Assembly: GCA_963726785.1 (NCBI GenBank)
Contig: CAVSDJ010000007.1
Coordinates: 1,240,001-1,304,000, forward strand
Origin: DATEKX01 sp963726785
GTDB lineage: Bacteria > Acidobacteriota > Blastocatellia > UBA7656
Direction: 5' to 3'
Length of the DNA: 64,000 nt
Part shown: one piece after another, positions 1 through 9,192 of the stretch
Numbering within the stretch: the stretch's first letter is position 1
Layout: the number at the start of each line of letters is the position of its first letter
The notes under the pieces: generated by a model
Databases searched by the model: none
Told to the model about the DNA's origin: nothing
Seen by the model: the letters and a program-made list of their open reading frames with translations, nothing else
Translations under genes and position numbers: made by a program

Positions 1-291
1 ATCAATAGTGTTGTCCCGACCGAGCGCGACATCTACGGCAGCATAGGCATAGGCTACGGCGAGACGTTGATAGTAGGCGGCAAAGATATGTTCGGGTCAG
101 AGATGAATCTGGCTTGCAAGCTGGGCGAAGACCTTGCAGAAAAGAACGAGATATTGCTTACACCCGCAGCGTTCGCGGCATTGCCCGCCCGCCGCTACGT
201 TTGTTCGCCGGTCAGTTTCTCTATCAGCAATATGGAAATCAATTGTTACCGCTACGAGAAACGTACTTCCCCGCAATCTAGACGCAAATAA
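1..291 (+). CDS. C-terminal part of a class III adenylate/guanylate cyclase-like domain protein (cut by window edge)
   Basis: The frame is open from base 1 and ends with TAA at 289-291, so the gene starts upstream of the window. The visible product contains a GYGE...GKDMFGSEMNLACKLGEDLAEKNEILLT stretch split over residues 19-53. This resembles the end of class III nucleotide cyclase domains (a glycine-rich strand, then 'fG..vN.A..L...A...eIl.s'). The final 20 residues have no clear feature. Only about 96 residues are visible, so cyclase activity cannot be judged. The next gene is a Ser/Thr kinase on the opposite strand, and the two stop codons face each other across a long inverted repeat. 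Confidence 0.6.
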   Translation: MNSVVPTERDIYGSIGIGYGETLIVGGKDMFGSEMNLACKLGEDLAEKNEILLTPAAFAALPARRYVCSPVSFSISNMEINCYRYEKRTSPQSRRK

Positions 292-346
292 GATCAGTAG
301 CCCGCGCCCCGGCACAAGTTAAATGAAGATATCGCGCAAAGGGGTG

Positions 347-442
347 GATTCACCGCAGAGGCGCAGAGGACACAGAGATTACGCAGAGGTTTTATTATTA
401 CTCTGCGCCGTCTCTGCGTCCTCTGCGCCTCTGCGGTGAATC
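347..442. repeat. Long inverted repeat element, copy 1 (CACCGCAGAGGCGCAGAGG type)
   Basis: The left arm 347-378 and right arm 411-442 are reverse complements over about 32 bases with one mismatch, around a 32-base centre that itself contains CTCTGCG words. A second copy with the same arms lies at 22922-23023. It sits between two convergent genes, so it could act as a bidirectional terminator, but its recurrence marks it as a dispersed element. Confidence 0.9.
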
Positions 443-493
443 TTTCTATTGATTATTTCTTCAACTTGGAAAGTCTACCCGGCGAGCAATTAT

Positions 494-2875
494 TCAAGCG
501 GCGAGGCCGACGCGGGCGACCAGCTTTTGAAACCTCTCGTCTGCGCGCAGAGGGTCGAAGATGGGGCTGACCTTCAGGTAAGCTAGAAACCCGTATCGCT
601 CCTCGCAAGCTTTTTCGAGCAACTCGAACGCGAGGTCTGCTTCTCCGAGCCCGATGTGGATTATCGCCATCAGGTATGAAGACACGTAGCGGCTTTTCCC
701 AAGCAGATTCATCTCGGAAATGATCTGACGGGCGCGGTCTATGTCTCCCGATGCGGCGTAAGCATGGCCGAGCCACGCGAGCGATTCTGCGTCTTCGCGC
801 GAAGGGGCGAGACATTTTTCAAATTCCCGTATGGCCTCTTCGCACATCCGCTTTTCTACGTAAACCTGACCGAGCCTGCGATGCGCGAGAATGAAATCCG
901 CGTCGAGTTCGAGGATTTTATTGTACGTTTCAATCGCTTCGTCGTAGCGGCGCGTCAGGTATAAAAGCCACCCTGCGTTTGTGTTGACGGGCAGCGACAG
1001 CGGGTCCAGGTCTTCGGCGATTTTCACTTCCGCGAACGCCTCGCTCATTCGATCCATCGCGGCAAGATAAAGCCCGTACCATTGATGGGCCGAACCATAG
1101 CCGGGATTAAGCTCGATTGCGCGTTTGAATGCGCGCTCGGCCTCCATCCAGTTCCAGTCATAACCGAATGTCGCAAACGCCAGCGAAGCGTAAGCTTCCG
1201 AGAGCTTGTCATCTAATTCAAGCGCGGTCTTGGCCGCCGCTTTTGATCGCGGGAAAGCATCCTTGGGCGCAATCGTGCTGTAGCTTGCAAGTATGTTGTA
1301 GGAATCTGCAACACCTGCGTAAGCCAGCGCGTAGTTCGGGTCCGAATCTATCGCCTGATTGAAATACTCTATGCCCTTTTTGATGCCGTCCGCCGTTCGT
1401 TTGTTCCAGTAGTAACGGCCTTTGAGGTAAAGCTGATAGGCTTCGGTGTTTTCCGTGTGACGGCGCGCGAGCTTCTTCTTCTGCGTACTGTCTAATTTCA
1501 ATCTGAGCTTTTCGCTTATGACGCTTGAGATTTCTTCTTCGATATTGAAGATGTCTGCGAGCTTGCGATTATACTGCTCGCCCCAGAGGTGTGACCCGTC
1601 CGACGTGTCAACAAGCTCGACCTTGATGATGAGCGTATCGCCGCGTTGGAACATTCTGCCCGCAAGCACTGCGCGCACGCCTAAATCGTGCCCCGCTTCT
1701 TTCGGATCAATCTCTTTGCCTTTGTATCGAAATACCGTGCTGCGTGCCATGACGCGCAGCTTCGGAAGCTGCGACAGATTGTTGATGATGCTTTCCGTGA
1801 TGCCGTCTGCAAGATATTCCGTGTCCGGGTCGTCGCTTGAGTTTGCGAGCGGAAGTATCGCGAGCGAATCAATGGTCTTGCGCGAACGTGAACGTCGCGC
1901 AGCCGGTGAGGAGCCGGTTGAAACAGAGGTCAGGCTTGATGTTGACAACGCGCCGCTATCGAGGTCGCGCCGCAGATTGCGAAGGTCAGTTGCGACTTCG
2001 CGGGCCGAGTGATAACGGCGTTCGCGATCTTTCTCAAGACATTTGCGCGCGATGCGTTCCAATTCGGCGGGCACGTTGTTATTGAACCTGGAAACCGGAG
2101 GCGGCTCCTGGTGAATGATGTTGTCTATGATTTCAGTCGGGCTGTTGCCGCCGAACGGCAGCCGCGCCGTCAGCATCTCGTAGATCACGACGCCGAGCGA
2201 GAAAAGATCAGTGCGATTATCCACGTCGCGGCCAAGCGCCTGTTCGGGCGACATGTATGAAATAGTTCCGAGCACCAGGCCTGCCGATGTCTGCTGGCCG
2301 AGCGGGACTGTGAAGTCACTGCTATCGGTCGTGGGGCGAGTTTCTATGACTTTAGCAAGCCCGAAGTCGAGCATCTTCACAAGGCCCCGCGAAGTGATCA
2401 TCAGGTTCGAGCCTTTGATGTCGCGGTGAACTATGCCGAGAGTGTGCGCTTCGTCGAGCGCATCGGCGATCTGCGTTGCAATATGAATTGCTTCGCGCGC
2501 ATCCATAATGCCGTGCTCGACTCGCCGCGAGAGCAGTTCGCCTTCGACGTACTCCATCACGATGAACATGATCTGGTCGTGCTCGCCTATGTCGTAGATG
2601 GCCGCGATGTTCGGCGTGCGCAGGGCTGAGGCCGCGCGAGCTTCTTTCAAAAAGCGCGCGCGGCGGTCGGGATCGTATTGATAAGAAGCGGGAAGGAATT
2701 TGAGCGCGACCTGGCGACCGAGCCTCGCGTCTTCGGCCAGATAGACTTCGCCCATGCCGCCCTCGCCGAGCTTTTTCAGAATGCGATAATGCGAAATTGT
2801 TTCTGAAATCACAGGGTTCTCGCCGTTATCAAGCAGAGCATTGCGACGTTCGTAGAGGTCAGCCACAGTCATCAT
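494..2875 (-). CDS. Ser/Thr protein kinase with TolB-like domain and TPR repeats
   Basis: 793 residues. The Hanks-type kinase domain is complete: Gly-rich loop GEGGMG (37-42), ATP-binding Lys59, catalytic HRD at 150-152, DFG at 170-172, and an SPEQ activation-segment end. After a short Ser/Arg-rich linker, residues about 345-475 form the TolB/FlgO-like domain seen in bacterial kinase-TPR fusions (SLAILPL...YLADGITESI). TPR repeats then run to the C-terminus. No convincing transmembrane helix is seen, so it is probably cytoplasmic. The architecture is common in Acidobacteriota; the kinase probably phosphorylates Ser/Thr of partners recruited by the TPRs. The first two codons are both ATG and the AAAGG upstream fits the second better. 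Confidence 0.93.
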   Translation of the reverse strand: MMTVADLYERRNALLDNGENPVISETISHYRILKKLGEGGMGEVYLAEDARLGRQVALKFLPASYQYDPDRRARFLKEARAASALRTPNIAAIYDIGEHDQIMFIVMEYVEGELLSRRVEHGIMDAREAIHIATQIADALDEAHTLGIVHRDIKGSNLMITSRGLVKMLDFGLAKVIETRPTTDSSDFTVPLGQQTSAGLVLGTISYMSPEQALGRDVDNRTDLFSLGVVIYEMLTARLPFGGNSPTEIIDNIIHQEPPPVSRFNNNVPAELERIARKCLEKDRERRYHSAREVATDLRNLRRDLDSGALSTSSLTSVSTGSSPAARRSRSRKTIDSLAILPLANSSDDPDTEYLADGITESIINNLSQLPKLRVMARSTVFRYKGKEIDPKEAGHDLGVRAVLAGRMFQRGDTLIIKVELVDTSDGSHLWGEQYNRKLADIFNIEEEISSVISEKLRLKLDSTQKKKLARRHTENTEAYQLYLKGRYYWNKRTADGIKKGIEYFNQAIDSDPNYALAYAGVADSYNILASYSTIAPKDAFPRSKAAAKTALELDDKLSEAYASLAFATFGYDWNWMEAERAFKRAIELNPGYGSAHQWYGLYLAAMDRMSEAFAEVKIAEDLDPLSLPVNTNAGWLLYLTRRYDEAIETYNKILELDADFILAHRRLGQVYVEKRMCEEAIREFEKCLAPSREDAESLAWLGHAYAASGDIDRARQIISEMNLLGKSRYVSSYLMAIIHIGLGEADLAFELLEKACEERYGFLAYLKVSPIFDPLRADERFQKLVARVGLAA

Positions 2876-2891
2876 CCTTTACATCTACGTT

Positions 2892-3611
2892 TCATTCGTC
2901 GCTAACGGTTTTCTTGGCCTTAACAGCCGGTTGCTCTTCTTCGCTTTCTTTCTCTGCGCGCCCAGACGGCATGTGCACATGAGTCATAGCTTTATTGAAC
3001 ATTTCCTTGCCTTTAGCGATCAACTCTTTTTCTTCATCGGTTTCGGAAAAGAACTCTTTGTTTTCTTCGATCACCCTTCGCTCAAAGCGGCTGATGATGT
3101 AAACGGTGGCGATGATGATGAGTCCCACAAGCAAGACTATCTGAATCTTATGTAGATCGCCTATCAGCGTTTGAACGCCCGAGGCGAATGTATATCCGAG
3201 TCCTCCGAGCATGCCGACCCAGACGGCGCAGCTCGCCAGCGTCAACAGCGCGAATTTCAAATAGCCGAACTGAGCCAGCCCCCAAAATATCGCGCTCGCC
3301 GTCCTGAGTCCGTAAACGTATTTCACGATGAAGACCGACAGTATGCCGAACCGGTTCATCAGTTTTTCTATACGCGACTTGGCTTTGAGAAATATCTTCA
3401 ACTGAAGCGCCTTCGTGCGAAATCGCGCGCCGATCATGTAACTGATCGTGTCGCCTACGAAGCCGCCAGCCGCGCCTACCAGAAGCGCTTCTTCGATGCT
3501 GAATAGACCTGCTCTCGCAAGCACGCCCGCGAACAGGAGCGTCAGATCGCCTTCAAGCATGGTGCCGAAAAATACAGCCCATAACCCGTACCTTTGAAGT
3601 AGCTCGTACAT
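2892..3611 (-). CDS. DedA family membrane protein
   Basis: 239 residues, strongly hydrophobic in the first 175, then a charged cytoplasmic tail rich in Glu and Lys. The family signature is visible: an early GLWAVFFGTMLEGDLTLLF segment, G-G-F-V-G-D after the second helix, and a F-IVKYVYGLRTA segment with the conserved Arg. DedA proteins are inner-membrane transporters linked to lipid carrier (undecaprenyl phosphate or phospholipid) flipping and proton-motive-force homeostasis; the substrate here is not known. The gene ends 17 bases upstream of the kinase start on the same strand, so the two may be cotranscribed. Confidence 0.9.
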   Translation of the reverse strand: MYELLQRYGLWAVFFGTMLEGDLTLLFAGVLARAGLFSIEEALLVGAAGGFVGDTISYMIGARFRTKALQLKIFLKAKSRIEKLMNRFGILSVFIVKYVYGLRTASAIFWGLAQFGYLKFALLTLASCAVWVGMLGGLGYTFASGVQTLIGDLHKIQIVLLVGLIIIATVYIISRFERRVIEENKEFFSETDEEKELIAKGKEMFNKAMTHVHMPSGRAEKESEEEQPAVKAKKTVSDE

Positions 3612-3738
3612 TATTTCAGTTTCTAAAAACCCCAGTCATTCTTTGGGCTTGTGGATTTTAGCAAAGAGAGCCAAAATTGACATCCCTTTCGCGCCTTTGT
3701 TATTCTGAAATCTCCGGCAACAGCTAAACATCTGACTT

Positions 3739-4716
3739 ATGACTACCAGCAAGACACAAGATTCCGTCTTCATCGGCATTGACCTCGGCGGCACTACGCT
3801 CAAAGGCGCGCTCGTCAATGCTTCCGGCGAGATGCTCCACGAGATTCGTCTCGACACCGAACAGCAAAGCTCGAAAGCGCTGCTTAATCAGATCATCGAA
3901 TCGGCCTGCGGGTTGCGCGACCACAAACGCGCCGGAGGGCGCGCCGCAGCCATAGGCATAGGCATTCCCGGACTCGTCAATCGAAAGACTAACCGCATCG
4001 AAGTCATGCCGAATCTGCCAAATCTTTCAGGCATAAACATTATCGAAGAGCTTGCGCGCGAATCAAATTTGTCGGTCGTCCTCGATAACGACGCGAACGC
4101 GGCTGCTTACGCCGAGCTTCAAGTCGGGGCGGCGCGCGGACGGCGGGACGTTTTTTTCGTGACGCTTGGAACGGGCATCGGTTCCGGGCTGATAATCAAC
4201 GGCAAGATATTTCGCGGGGCCGCCGGGTTTGCAGGCGAATTCGGGCACATGACGATTGACCCCGAAGGCATCGAATGCGCCTGCGGCAACATCGGTTGCC
4301 TGGAAACAATCGCATCGGGGCCGAACATCGTCCGCCGCACACGCGAGCGGCTTTATCGCGACCGCACCTCTTCGCTTTCGAGGCTGGCGATCCCGCGCGA
4401 CCGCGAATTCACCGCAGAAGATATAGCCCGCGCCGCCCGCGAAGGCGACGAAATGGCGCAGTTGATGATGGAGCGCACAGGAATGTTTCTGGGCATAGCG
4501 CTGGCCGCCGTCATTAATTTGCTGAATGTCGAGATGGTAGTTATGGGCGGCGGCGTGATGGAAGCGGGCGATTTGATTTTGAAGCCGACCATAAAAGAGA
4601 CTCGCCGCCGCGCCTTCCCGCCTTCGTTCGACAGTTGCGATATAGTAATTGCCGAGCTTGGCCCACAAGCCGGAATGATCGGAGCCGCGCTTCTCGCCCG
4701 CGATCAAGCTGAATAA
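3739..4716 (+). CDS. glk: ROK family glucokinase
   Basis: 325 residues. The N-terminal phosphate-binding motif GIDLGGTTLKGALV (13-26), the central LGTGIGSGLI motif and the ROK zinc motif CACGNIGCLE are all present. The conserved E-F-G-H-M metal-ligand segment precedes the Cys cluster, as in bacterial ROK glucokinases. It most likely phosphorylates glucose (or a related hexose) with ATP at the entry to glycolysis. ROK repressors carry an extra N-terminal HTH, which is absent here. The stop is 69 bases before lepA; the gap contains an inverted repeat. Confidence 0.9.
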   Translation: MTTSKTQDSVFIGIDLGGTTLKGALVNASGEMLHEIRLDTEQQSSKALLNQIIESACGLRDHKRAGGRAAAIGIGIPGLVNRKTNRIEVMPNLPNLSGINIIEELARESNLSVVLDNDANAAAYAELQVGAARGRRDVFFVTLGTGIGSGLIINGKIFRGAAGFAGEFGHMTIDPEGIECACGNIGCLETIASGPNIVRRTRERLYRDRTSSLSRLAIPRDREFTAEDIARAAREGDEMAQLMMERTGMFLGIALAAVINLLNVEMVVMGGGVMEAGDLILKPTIKETRRRAFPPSFDSCDIVIAELGPQAGMIGAALLARDQAE

Positions 4717-4785
4717 TGGTTTATGGTTTCTGGTTCGGATTCGTGTAAACTAGAAGCTTGAAAGTTGGAATCAGAAACTAAACCA
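4717..4785. repeat. Intergenic inverted repeat of TGGTTTATGGTTT words
   Basis: Left arm 4717-4732 (TGGTTTATGGTTTCTG) pairs with 4772-4785 (CAGAAACTAAACCA), with a short offset. The right arm runs into the lepA start codon. It is one of a series of intergenic hairpins in this window made from reiterated short words. Confidence 0.6.
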
Positions 4786-6587
4786 TGACTGATCGTTTGC
4801 AGATAAGAAATTTTTCCATCATCGCTCACATAGATCACGGCAAGAGCACGCTCGCCGATAGATTGCTCGAAGCGACGGGCGCTCTCTCCGAACGCGAAAT
4901 GAGCGAACAGGTGCTCGATGCGATGGACCTTGAGCGCGAGCGCGGCATCACCATCAAAGCGCACGCAGTTCGCCTGAACTACAAAGCGCGCGACGGGCAG
5001 CAGTACCTGCTCAACCTCATAGACACGCCGGGCCACGTTGATTTCTCTTACGAAGTCTCAAGGTCGCTATCGGCCTGCGAGGGCGCGCTGCTCGTCGTAG
5101 ACGCTTCACAAGGCGTAGAGGCGCAGACGCTGGCGAACACTTACCTCGCGCTCGACCACAACCTTCATCTCATCCCGGTCATAAACAAGATTGATCTTCC
5201 CGGCGCAGAGCCTGAGCGCGTTAAAGAAGAAATCGAGCACACAATCGGGCTTGAAACCGACAACGCTTTGATGATCTCTGCCAAACAAGGCTTAGGCATC
5301 GAAGAAGTGCTCGAAGCGATAGTGCGCGAAGTGCCGCCGCCAACGGGCGATAGCCTTGCGCCGCTCAAGGCGCTGATCTTCGATTCGTGGTTCGATAGCT
5401 ACAGAGGCGTGGTCGTCTTGATGCGCGTGATTGACGGCGTGATTCGACCCGGCATGCGCGTTCGATTGATGGACGCCGAAAAAGAGTATCAGGTGGACGC
5501 GCTCGGCGTGCTCACACCGAAGCCGCGCGAGATAGACCATCTCAGCGCGGGCGAAGTCGGATTCTTCACCGCTTCGATCAAGACAGTCGCGGATGTCGAG
5601 ATAGGCGACACGGTGACGGAGGCCGCGCGCCCGACCGAAACGCCATTTCCCGGATTCAAGCGCATCAAGCCGATGGTCTTCGCAGGTCTCTACCCTGTCG
5701 AATCGAACAAGTATGAAGAACTGCGCGACGCGCTCGACAAGTTGAGGCTGAACGATTCGTCGTTTTTCTACGAGCCTGAAGCGTCAGCCGCGCTCGGCTT
5801 CGGATATCGCTGCGGCTTCCTGGGCTTGCTGCACATGGATATAGTTCAAGAGCGATTGGAGCGCGAGTTCGATCTTGAGCTAATCACGACGGCCCCGACC
5901 GTTCGCTATCGCGTGACGACGACGGCAGGCGAAGTGATGGAGATTGACAGCCCGTCCAGGCTGCCCGACCCCGGCAAGATAGAAAAGATCGAAGAGCCTA
6001 TGATTCGCGCTATGATAATGAGCAGCGATGATTATGTCGGCCCGCTTTTCGCATTGCTTGAAGAGAAACGCGGCACGCAGCTTGGGTTCGAGTACCCTGC
6101 GCCCAAGCGAGTGCTGTTGACTTACGAGTTGCCGCTGGCCGAGATAATGTTCGACTTCTATGATCGGTTGAAAACGGTCTCGCGCGGCTATGCGTCTTTC
6201 GATTACGATTTGATAGGCTATCGTGAAGGCGATCTGGTGAAACTCGACATGCTCGTCGCCGAAGAGCCGGTTGATGCGTTATCGCTGATCGTTCACCGCG
6301 AATTCGCGTACACGCGAGGCCGCGCGCTGGTCGAGAAGATGCGCCAGTTGATTCCGCGACAATTGTTCGAGGTCCCGATTCAAGCCGCAGTCGGCAACAA
6401 GGTAATCGCGCGCGAAACCGTGAAGGCCCTCGGCAAAAACGTTCTTGCGAAATGCTACGGCGGCGACATAACGCGCAAGCGCAAGCTGCTGGAAAAACAA
6501 AAAGAGGGCAAAAAGCGCATGAAGCGTGTGGGTAAAGTGGAGATACCTCAGGAAGCATTCCTCGCCGTTCTCAAGGTCAATGATTGA
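4785..6587 (+). CDS. lepA: Elongation factor 4 (back-translocating GTPase LepA)
   Basis: 600 residues, full length. The GTPase motifs are IIAHIDHGKSTLADRL (12-27), DTPGHVDF and NKIDLPGA. The LepA-specific C-terminal domain is present and ends with the KRKLLEKQKEGKKRMK basic motif followed by the conserved VEIPQEAFLAVL segment. EF4 binds stalled ribosomes and promotes back-translocation. The gene is intact despite the many frame breaks elsewhere in the window. Confidence 0.98.
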   Translation: MTDRLQIRNFSIIAHIDHGKSTLADRLLEATGALSEREMSEQVLDAMDLERERGITIKAHAVRLNYKARDGQQYLLNLIDTPGHVDFSYEVSRSLSACEGALLVVDASQGVEAQTLANTYLALDHNLHLIPVINKIDLPGAEPERVKEEIEHTIGLETDNALMISAKQGLGIEEVLEAIVREVPPPTGDSLAPLKALIFDSWFDSYRGVVVLMRVIDGVIRPGMRVRLMDAEKEYQVDALGVLTPKPREIDHLSAGEVGFFTASIKTVADVEIGDTVTEAARPTETPFPGFKRIKPMVFAGLYPVESNKYEELRDALDKLRLNDSSFFYEPEASAALGFGYRCGFLGLLHMDIVQERLEREFDLELITTAPTVRYRVTTTAGEVMEIDSPSRLPDPGKIEKIEEPMIRAMIMSSDDYVGPLFALLEEKRGTQLGFEYPAPKRVLLTYELPLAEIMFDFYDRLKTVSRGYASFDYDLIGYREGDLVKLDMLVAEEPVDALSLIVHREFAYTRGRALVEKMRQLIPRQLFEVPIQAAVGNKVIARETVKALGKNVLAKCYGGDITRKRKLLEKQKEGKKRMKRVGKVEIPQEAFLAVLKVND

Positions 6588-6595
6588 ATCAAAGA

Positions 6596-6637
6596 TCAGA
6601 GGCTGGAGATTTCAAATTTGAAACCTCCAGCCTCTGA
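6596..6637. terminator. Bidirectional terminator-like hairpin
   Basis: TCAGAGGCTGGAG (6596-6608) pairs perfectly with CTCCAGCCTCTGA (6625-6637), and the loop itself contains the palindrome ATTTCAAATTTGAAA. It lies between the convergent lepA and TonB-like genes. Confidence 0.75.
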
Positions 6638-6648
6638 CTTCTACACGG

Positions 6649-7440
6649 CTATTCACCCAGCTTGAAATTAAAAACGATCACGCCGGTCACTTGTACTGGA
6701 ACGCCATTGAGCAGCGTCGGCTGGAATCGCCAACCTTCAGCAGCAGATGCTGCCACCGATCTAAAAATCGCAGAGCCGCTTACAGCGCGGGCCGATTCGA
6801 CGCGCCCGTCGGGCGAGATCATAACTTCAACCGAGACTGACCCTTCCATGCGAGACTGTCTTGCAAGCGGTGGATAATCCGGCGTGCGCCGCACGATGGC
6901 TTTTCCCTGCAACACGTATGATGGCAGTCTCACCGTGCGATTCTCTACTGGACTGACCTGAGCCACAGGCTTTGGCGGGTCGGGCGGCGCGGGCGGCGCG
7001 GTCGAGTTACCGTGTCCTTCGCCACTTTGCAAATTGAGGTCTATCGCTCCCGGCACCCACTCGCCGCCGCCGCCGCTTGGCCCTACTGGTCCAACGGGTC
7101 CGATACCGGGCGGGCCTGGAGGCACATTGGGTCGCGTCGGCCCTGGAACGTTATCATTAACATTGTCAAGATCGGTCACCTGCATCGGGTCATTGCGCGT
7201 CGCAACCGCTGAGGACCCGCGATTCACGACAGGCTGCGGCCTGCTGCCCCCCATTGGCGGAGGCGTTATCATCATTGTCAAATGCTCGCTCGTGTCTGCG
7301 AGTTTCGGATTTTCAAGGATGATCGACACGGCGAATGCTGCCGCCACACTGAGCAGGTAAAATACAGCCGTGCCGCAGAAGAACCGGGCAGTTCGCTGCT
7401 TGCGCCGATTGGTCGTAGAAACTATCAGCTTGTTAAACAT
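6649..7440 (-). CDS. TonB family protein (TonB C-terminal domain, single membrane anchor)
   Basis: 263 residues. A basic N-terminus is followed by one transmembrane helix (about 24-43), then a Pro/Gly-rich periplasmic linker, then a TonB C-terminal domain (about 180-262). The domain has the typical YPPLARQSRMEGSVSVEVMI start and a WRFQPTLLNG segment. Such proteins couple inner-membrane energy to outer-membrane receptors, but no ExbB/ExbD or receptor gene is adjacent. A GGGAG Shine-Dalgarno lies 8-10 bases before the ATG. It sits downstream of the ECF sigma/anti-sigma pair on the same strand and may belong to that regulon (inference). Confidence 0.85.
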   Translation of the reverse strand: MFNKLIVSTTNRRKQRTARFFCGTAVFYLLSVAAAFAVSIILENPKLADTSEHLTMMITPPPMGGSRPQPVVNRGSSAVATRNDPMQVTDLDNVNDNVPGPTRPNVPPGPPGIGPVGPVGPSGGGGEWVPGAIDLNLQSGEGHGNSTAPPAPPDPPKPVAQVSPVENRTVRLPSYVLQGKAIVRRTPDYPPLARQSRMEGSVSVEVMISPDGRVESARAVSGSAIFRSVAASAAEGWRFQPTLLNGVPVQVTGVIVFNFKLGE

Positions 7441-7553
7441 TACACACTCTCCCTTCAGGCAACACGATGGCTACATCAGCGCAAGCGGTTGCCTTGCAAA
7501 TCGTGATAGGCGCTCTATTGAGATTGGAAGCTGCTTTTACGGTGCTCTGAAGA

Positions 7554-7634
7554 GAATTGATGAACTATGAATGGTGAACAATGAACTAAAGAGAACTTAT
7601 CAATTCATCACTCATCATTCATCATTCATAGTTT
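7554..7634. repeat. Intergenic hairpin of GATGAA/TTCATC words
   Basis: The left half (7554-7579) reiterates ATGAA-type words and the right half (from 7601) holds their complements (TTCATCACTCATCATTCATC). The halves form an imperfect stem between the anti-sigma and TonB-like genes. The same word family recurs near 49.7 kb and 58.95 kb. Confidence 0.6.
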
Positions 7635-7637
7635 ATT

Positions 7638-8405
7638 TCAGCCGCTCACATCCATGCGCTCCACCAGAAGAATTATTCGAGTGGAGACAGGATGGCCTGA
7701 GACGGTCGCTGGTTGAAACGTGCGATTGCTCAACGTCCACCAGAGTTGCTCTATCAAGAACGGGTCTTTCGGCGAGTCTATCATGTCAACCAGTCTCGCG
7801 CGCCCGTCCGAGTCTACTTCAACCATGGCGGACATTGTTTCGTTGCCGCCCTGTTTGTATGCAATATAACTGAAGCTGACCAGCGCGCTGTTATCCAGGA
7901 CGCGAGGCAGTTGATAATAATGCTCATCTCCCGAAGAGCCTTCGTCGGCTGGCAACCCGTTATAGCTGTGATACTCTCGATCTGATCCGCTGATGACGGG
8001 AAAGATTGCCACCTGCTCTGTTTCCGCTATCCCGCTGCTGCCCACAGGGATGGGCCTGAAGCTTGAGAACAGTACCCCGAACGAAACGACCGAGAGCACA
8101 AGGCCGGTCGAGTATGCGACCAGTCGCGGGTTCAGTTTCATCAGCCATTCAACCATAAGCTGAACGAAGCTTATCTCTTTGTTCGCATGCCGCTTTGCTT
8201 CCATCATTACGTAGCTACGAAGTTCGCGCGGCGTTTCGGGCTTTTCGAAGTCTCTGAACAGGAGAGACACCTGCTCAATTTCGACCAGATGCAACCGGCA
8301 GTCGTCGCACACCGAGAGATGCGAGCGGTACTCGGTGGCCTCGACTTCAGGCAATTGCCGGTCTGCGTAAACAGAGGCTGTCAGTTCAAACTTCTTGCAT
8401 TCCAT
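7638..8405 (-). CDS. Anti-sigma factor with zinc-finger (zf-HC2) domain
   Basis: About 255 residues from the ATG at 8405. The N-terminal ZAS/zf-HC2 zinc site is visible as Cys3, His29, Cys33 and Cys36 (H-x3-C-x2-C). One transmembrane helix follows at about residues 88-112 (LVAYSTGLVLSVVSFGVLF). The extracytoplasmic part of about 140 residues is of unknown fold and resembles sensor regions of acidobacterial anti-sigma factors. It should sequester the ECF sigma factor encoded immediately upstream; the sigma stop codon is 11 bases away, so they are translationally close and cotranscribed. Confidence 0.85.
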   Translation of the reverse strand: MECKKFELTASVYADRQLPEVEATEYRSHLSVCDDCRLHLVEIEQVSLLFRDFEKPETPRELRSYVMMEAKRHANKEISFVQLMVEWLMKLNPRLVAYSTGLVLSVVSFGVLFSSFRPIPVGSSGIAETEQVAIFPVISGSDREYHSYNGLPADEGSSGDEHYYQLPRVLDNSALVSFSYIAYKQGGNETMSAMVEVDSDGRARLVDMIDSPKDPFLIEQLWWTLSNRTFQPATVSGHPVSTRIILLVERMDVSG

Positions 8406-8416
8406 AATCAACACAT

Positions 8417-9067
8417 CTAAATCAAGTTTTTCACACGGCGGCGCAGTTCTTCGCGCCCGCGCGCGATTCGTGACTTCACAGTTCCAATGGAGACCCGAAG
8501 CGTTTCAGCGATCTCCTCGTAAGAAAGCTCTTCGATTTCGCGCAAAATGAGCGCGACACGATATTCCTGCTTGATCTCACCGAGCGCTTTCATGATGCTT
8601 CGTTCGCGCTCGTTTGCAATGGCCTGAGCTTCGGGCGACACGGCCTTGCCGGGGAGCGAACTGCCGAGCGTCGTATCGGTTTCTCCGCGACTGATGTCGA
8701 GCGATATGGTTTCGTCCCTATGCCGCCGCCGCCACCATCGCTGCTGATTCATCGCCTGGTTTATGGCTATGCGATAAATCCAGGTCTTGAGACCCGACTC
8801 CGCCCGAAACCCGCTCAAGCCTTTGTAGACTTTCAAGAAAGTCTCCTGCGCCGCGTCACGCGCCTCTTCGGCATCGCCGAGCAATCGGAAGCAGAGTGCG
8901 TAAACGGGGCGCTCGAAAAGGGCGACCAGTTCTTCAAAGGCAGTCAGATCACGAGCGCGCAGCCGTGCAATCAGCCCCAACTCAGAAGGCTGCTCAAGCG
9001 TTCTTGATTCCAGCTCAAGCCGAGCGAGTGTGCTGTGCTCCAGTGCGGCCATATCTCCGGCTGACAT
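8417..9067 (-). CDS. ECF-type RNA polymerase sigma factor (RpoE-like)
   Basis: 216 residues. Region 2 (FEELVALFERPVYALCFRLL...AQETFLKVY) binds the -10 element and core polymerase. Region 4 (YRVALILREIEELSYEEIAE...GTVKSRIARGREELRR) is the -35-binding HTH. A GAGGAG Shine-Dalgarno precedes the ATG. The downstream neighbour is its cognate zf-HC2 anti-sigma factor. The upstream leader carries a near-consensus ECF promoter, so the pair is probably autoregulated and responds to envelope stress. Confidence 0.95.
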   Translation of the reverse strand: MSAGDMAALEHSTLARLELESRTLEQPSELGLIARLRARDLTAFEELVALFERPVYALCFRLLGDAEEARDAAQETFLKVYKGLSGFRAESGLKTWIYRIAINQAMNQQRWWRRRHRDETISLDISRGETDTTLGSSLPGKAVSPEAQAIANERERSIMKALGEIKQEYRVALILREIEELSYEEIAETLRVSIGTVKSRIARGREELRRRVKNLI

Positions 9068-9192
9068 TTGCGGCGCTCCTCGTGTTTAAGACTGACCGGA
9101 GTGGGCCATCGCTCGTTCTTTTATGAAGCCGAGCGCCGTTAATAGCTCCAACGAGTCCGGGCAATGGCCCTTCACCTCACTTGTCGCTATCC

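Noticed and set aside
67..322. Overlapping short frames on both strands at the left edge
   Set aside because: They overlap the continuous frame open from base 1 that matches a cyclase domain end; no independent ribosome site or family signal.
347..442. CRISPR-like array at the CACCGCAGAGG repeats
   Set aside because: There are only two inverted arms per locus, no regular direct repeats with spacers, and no cas genes.
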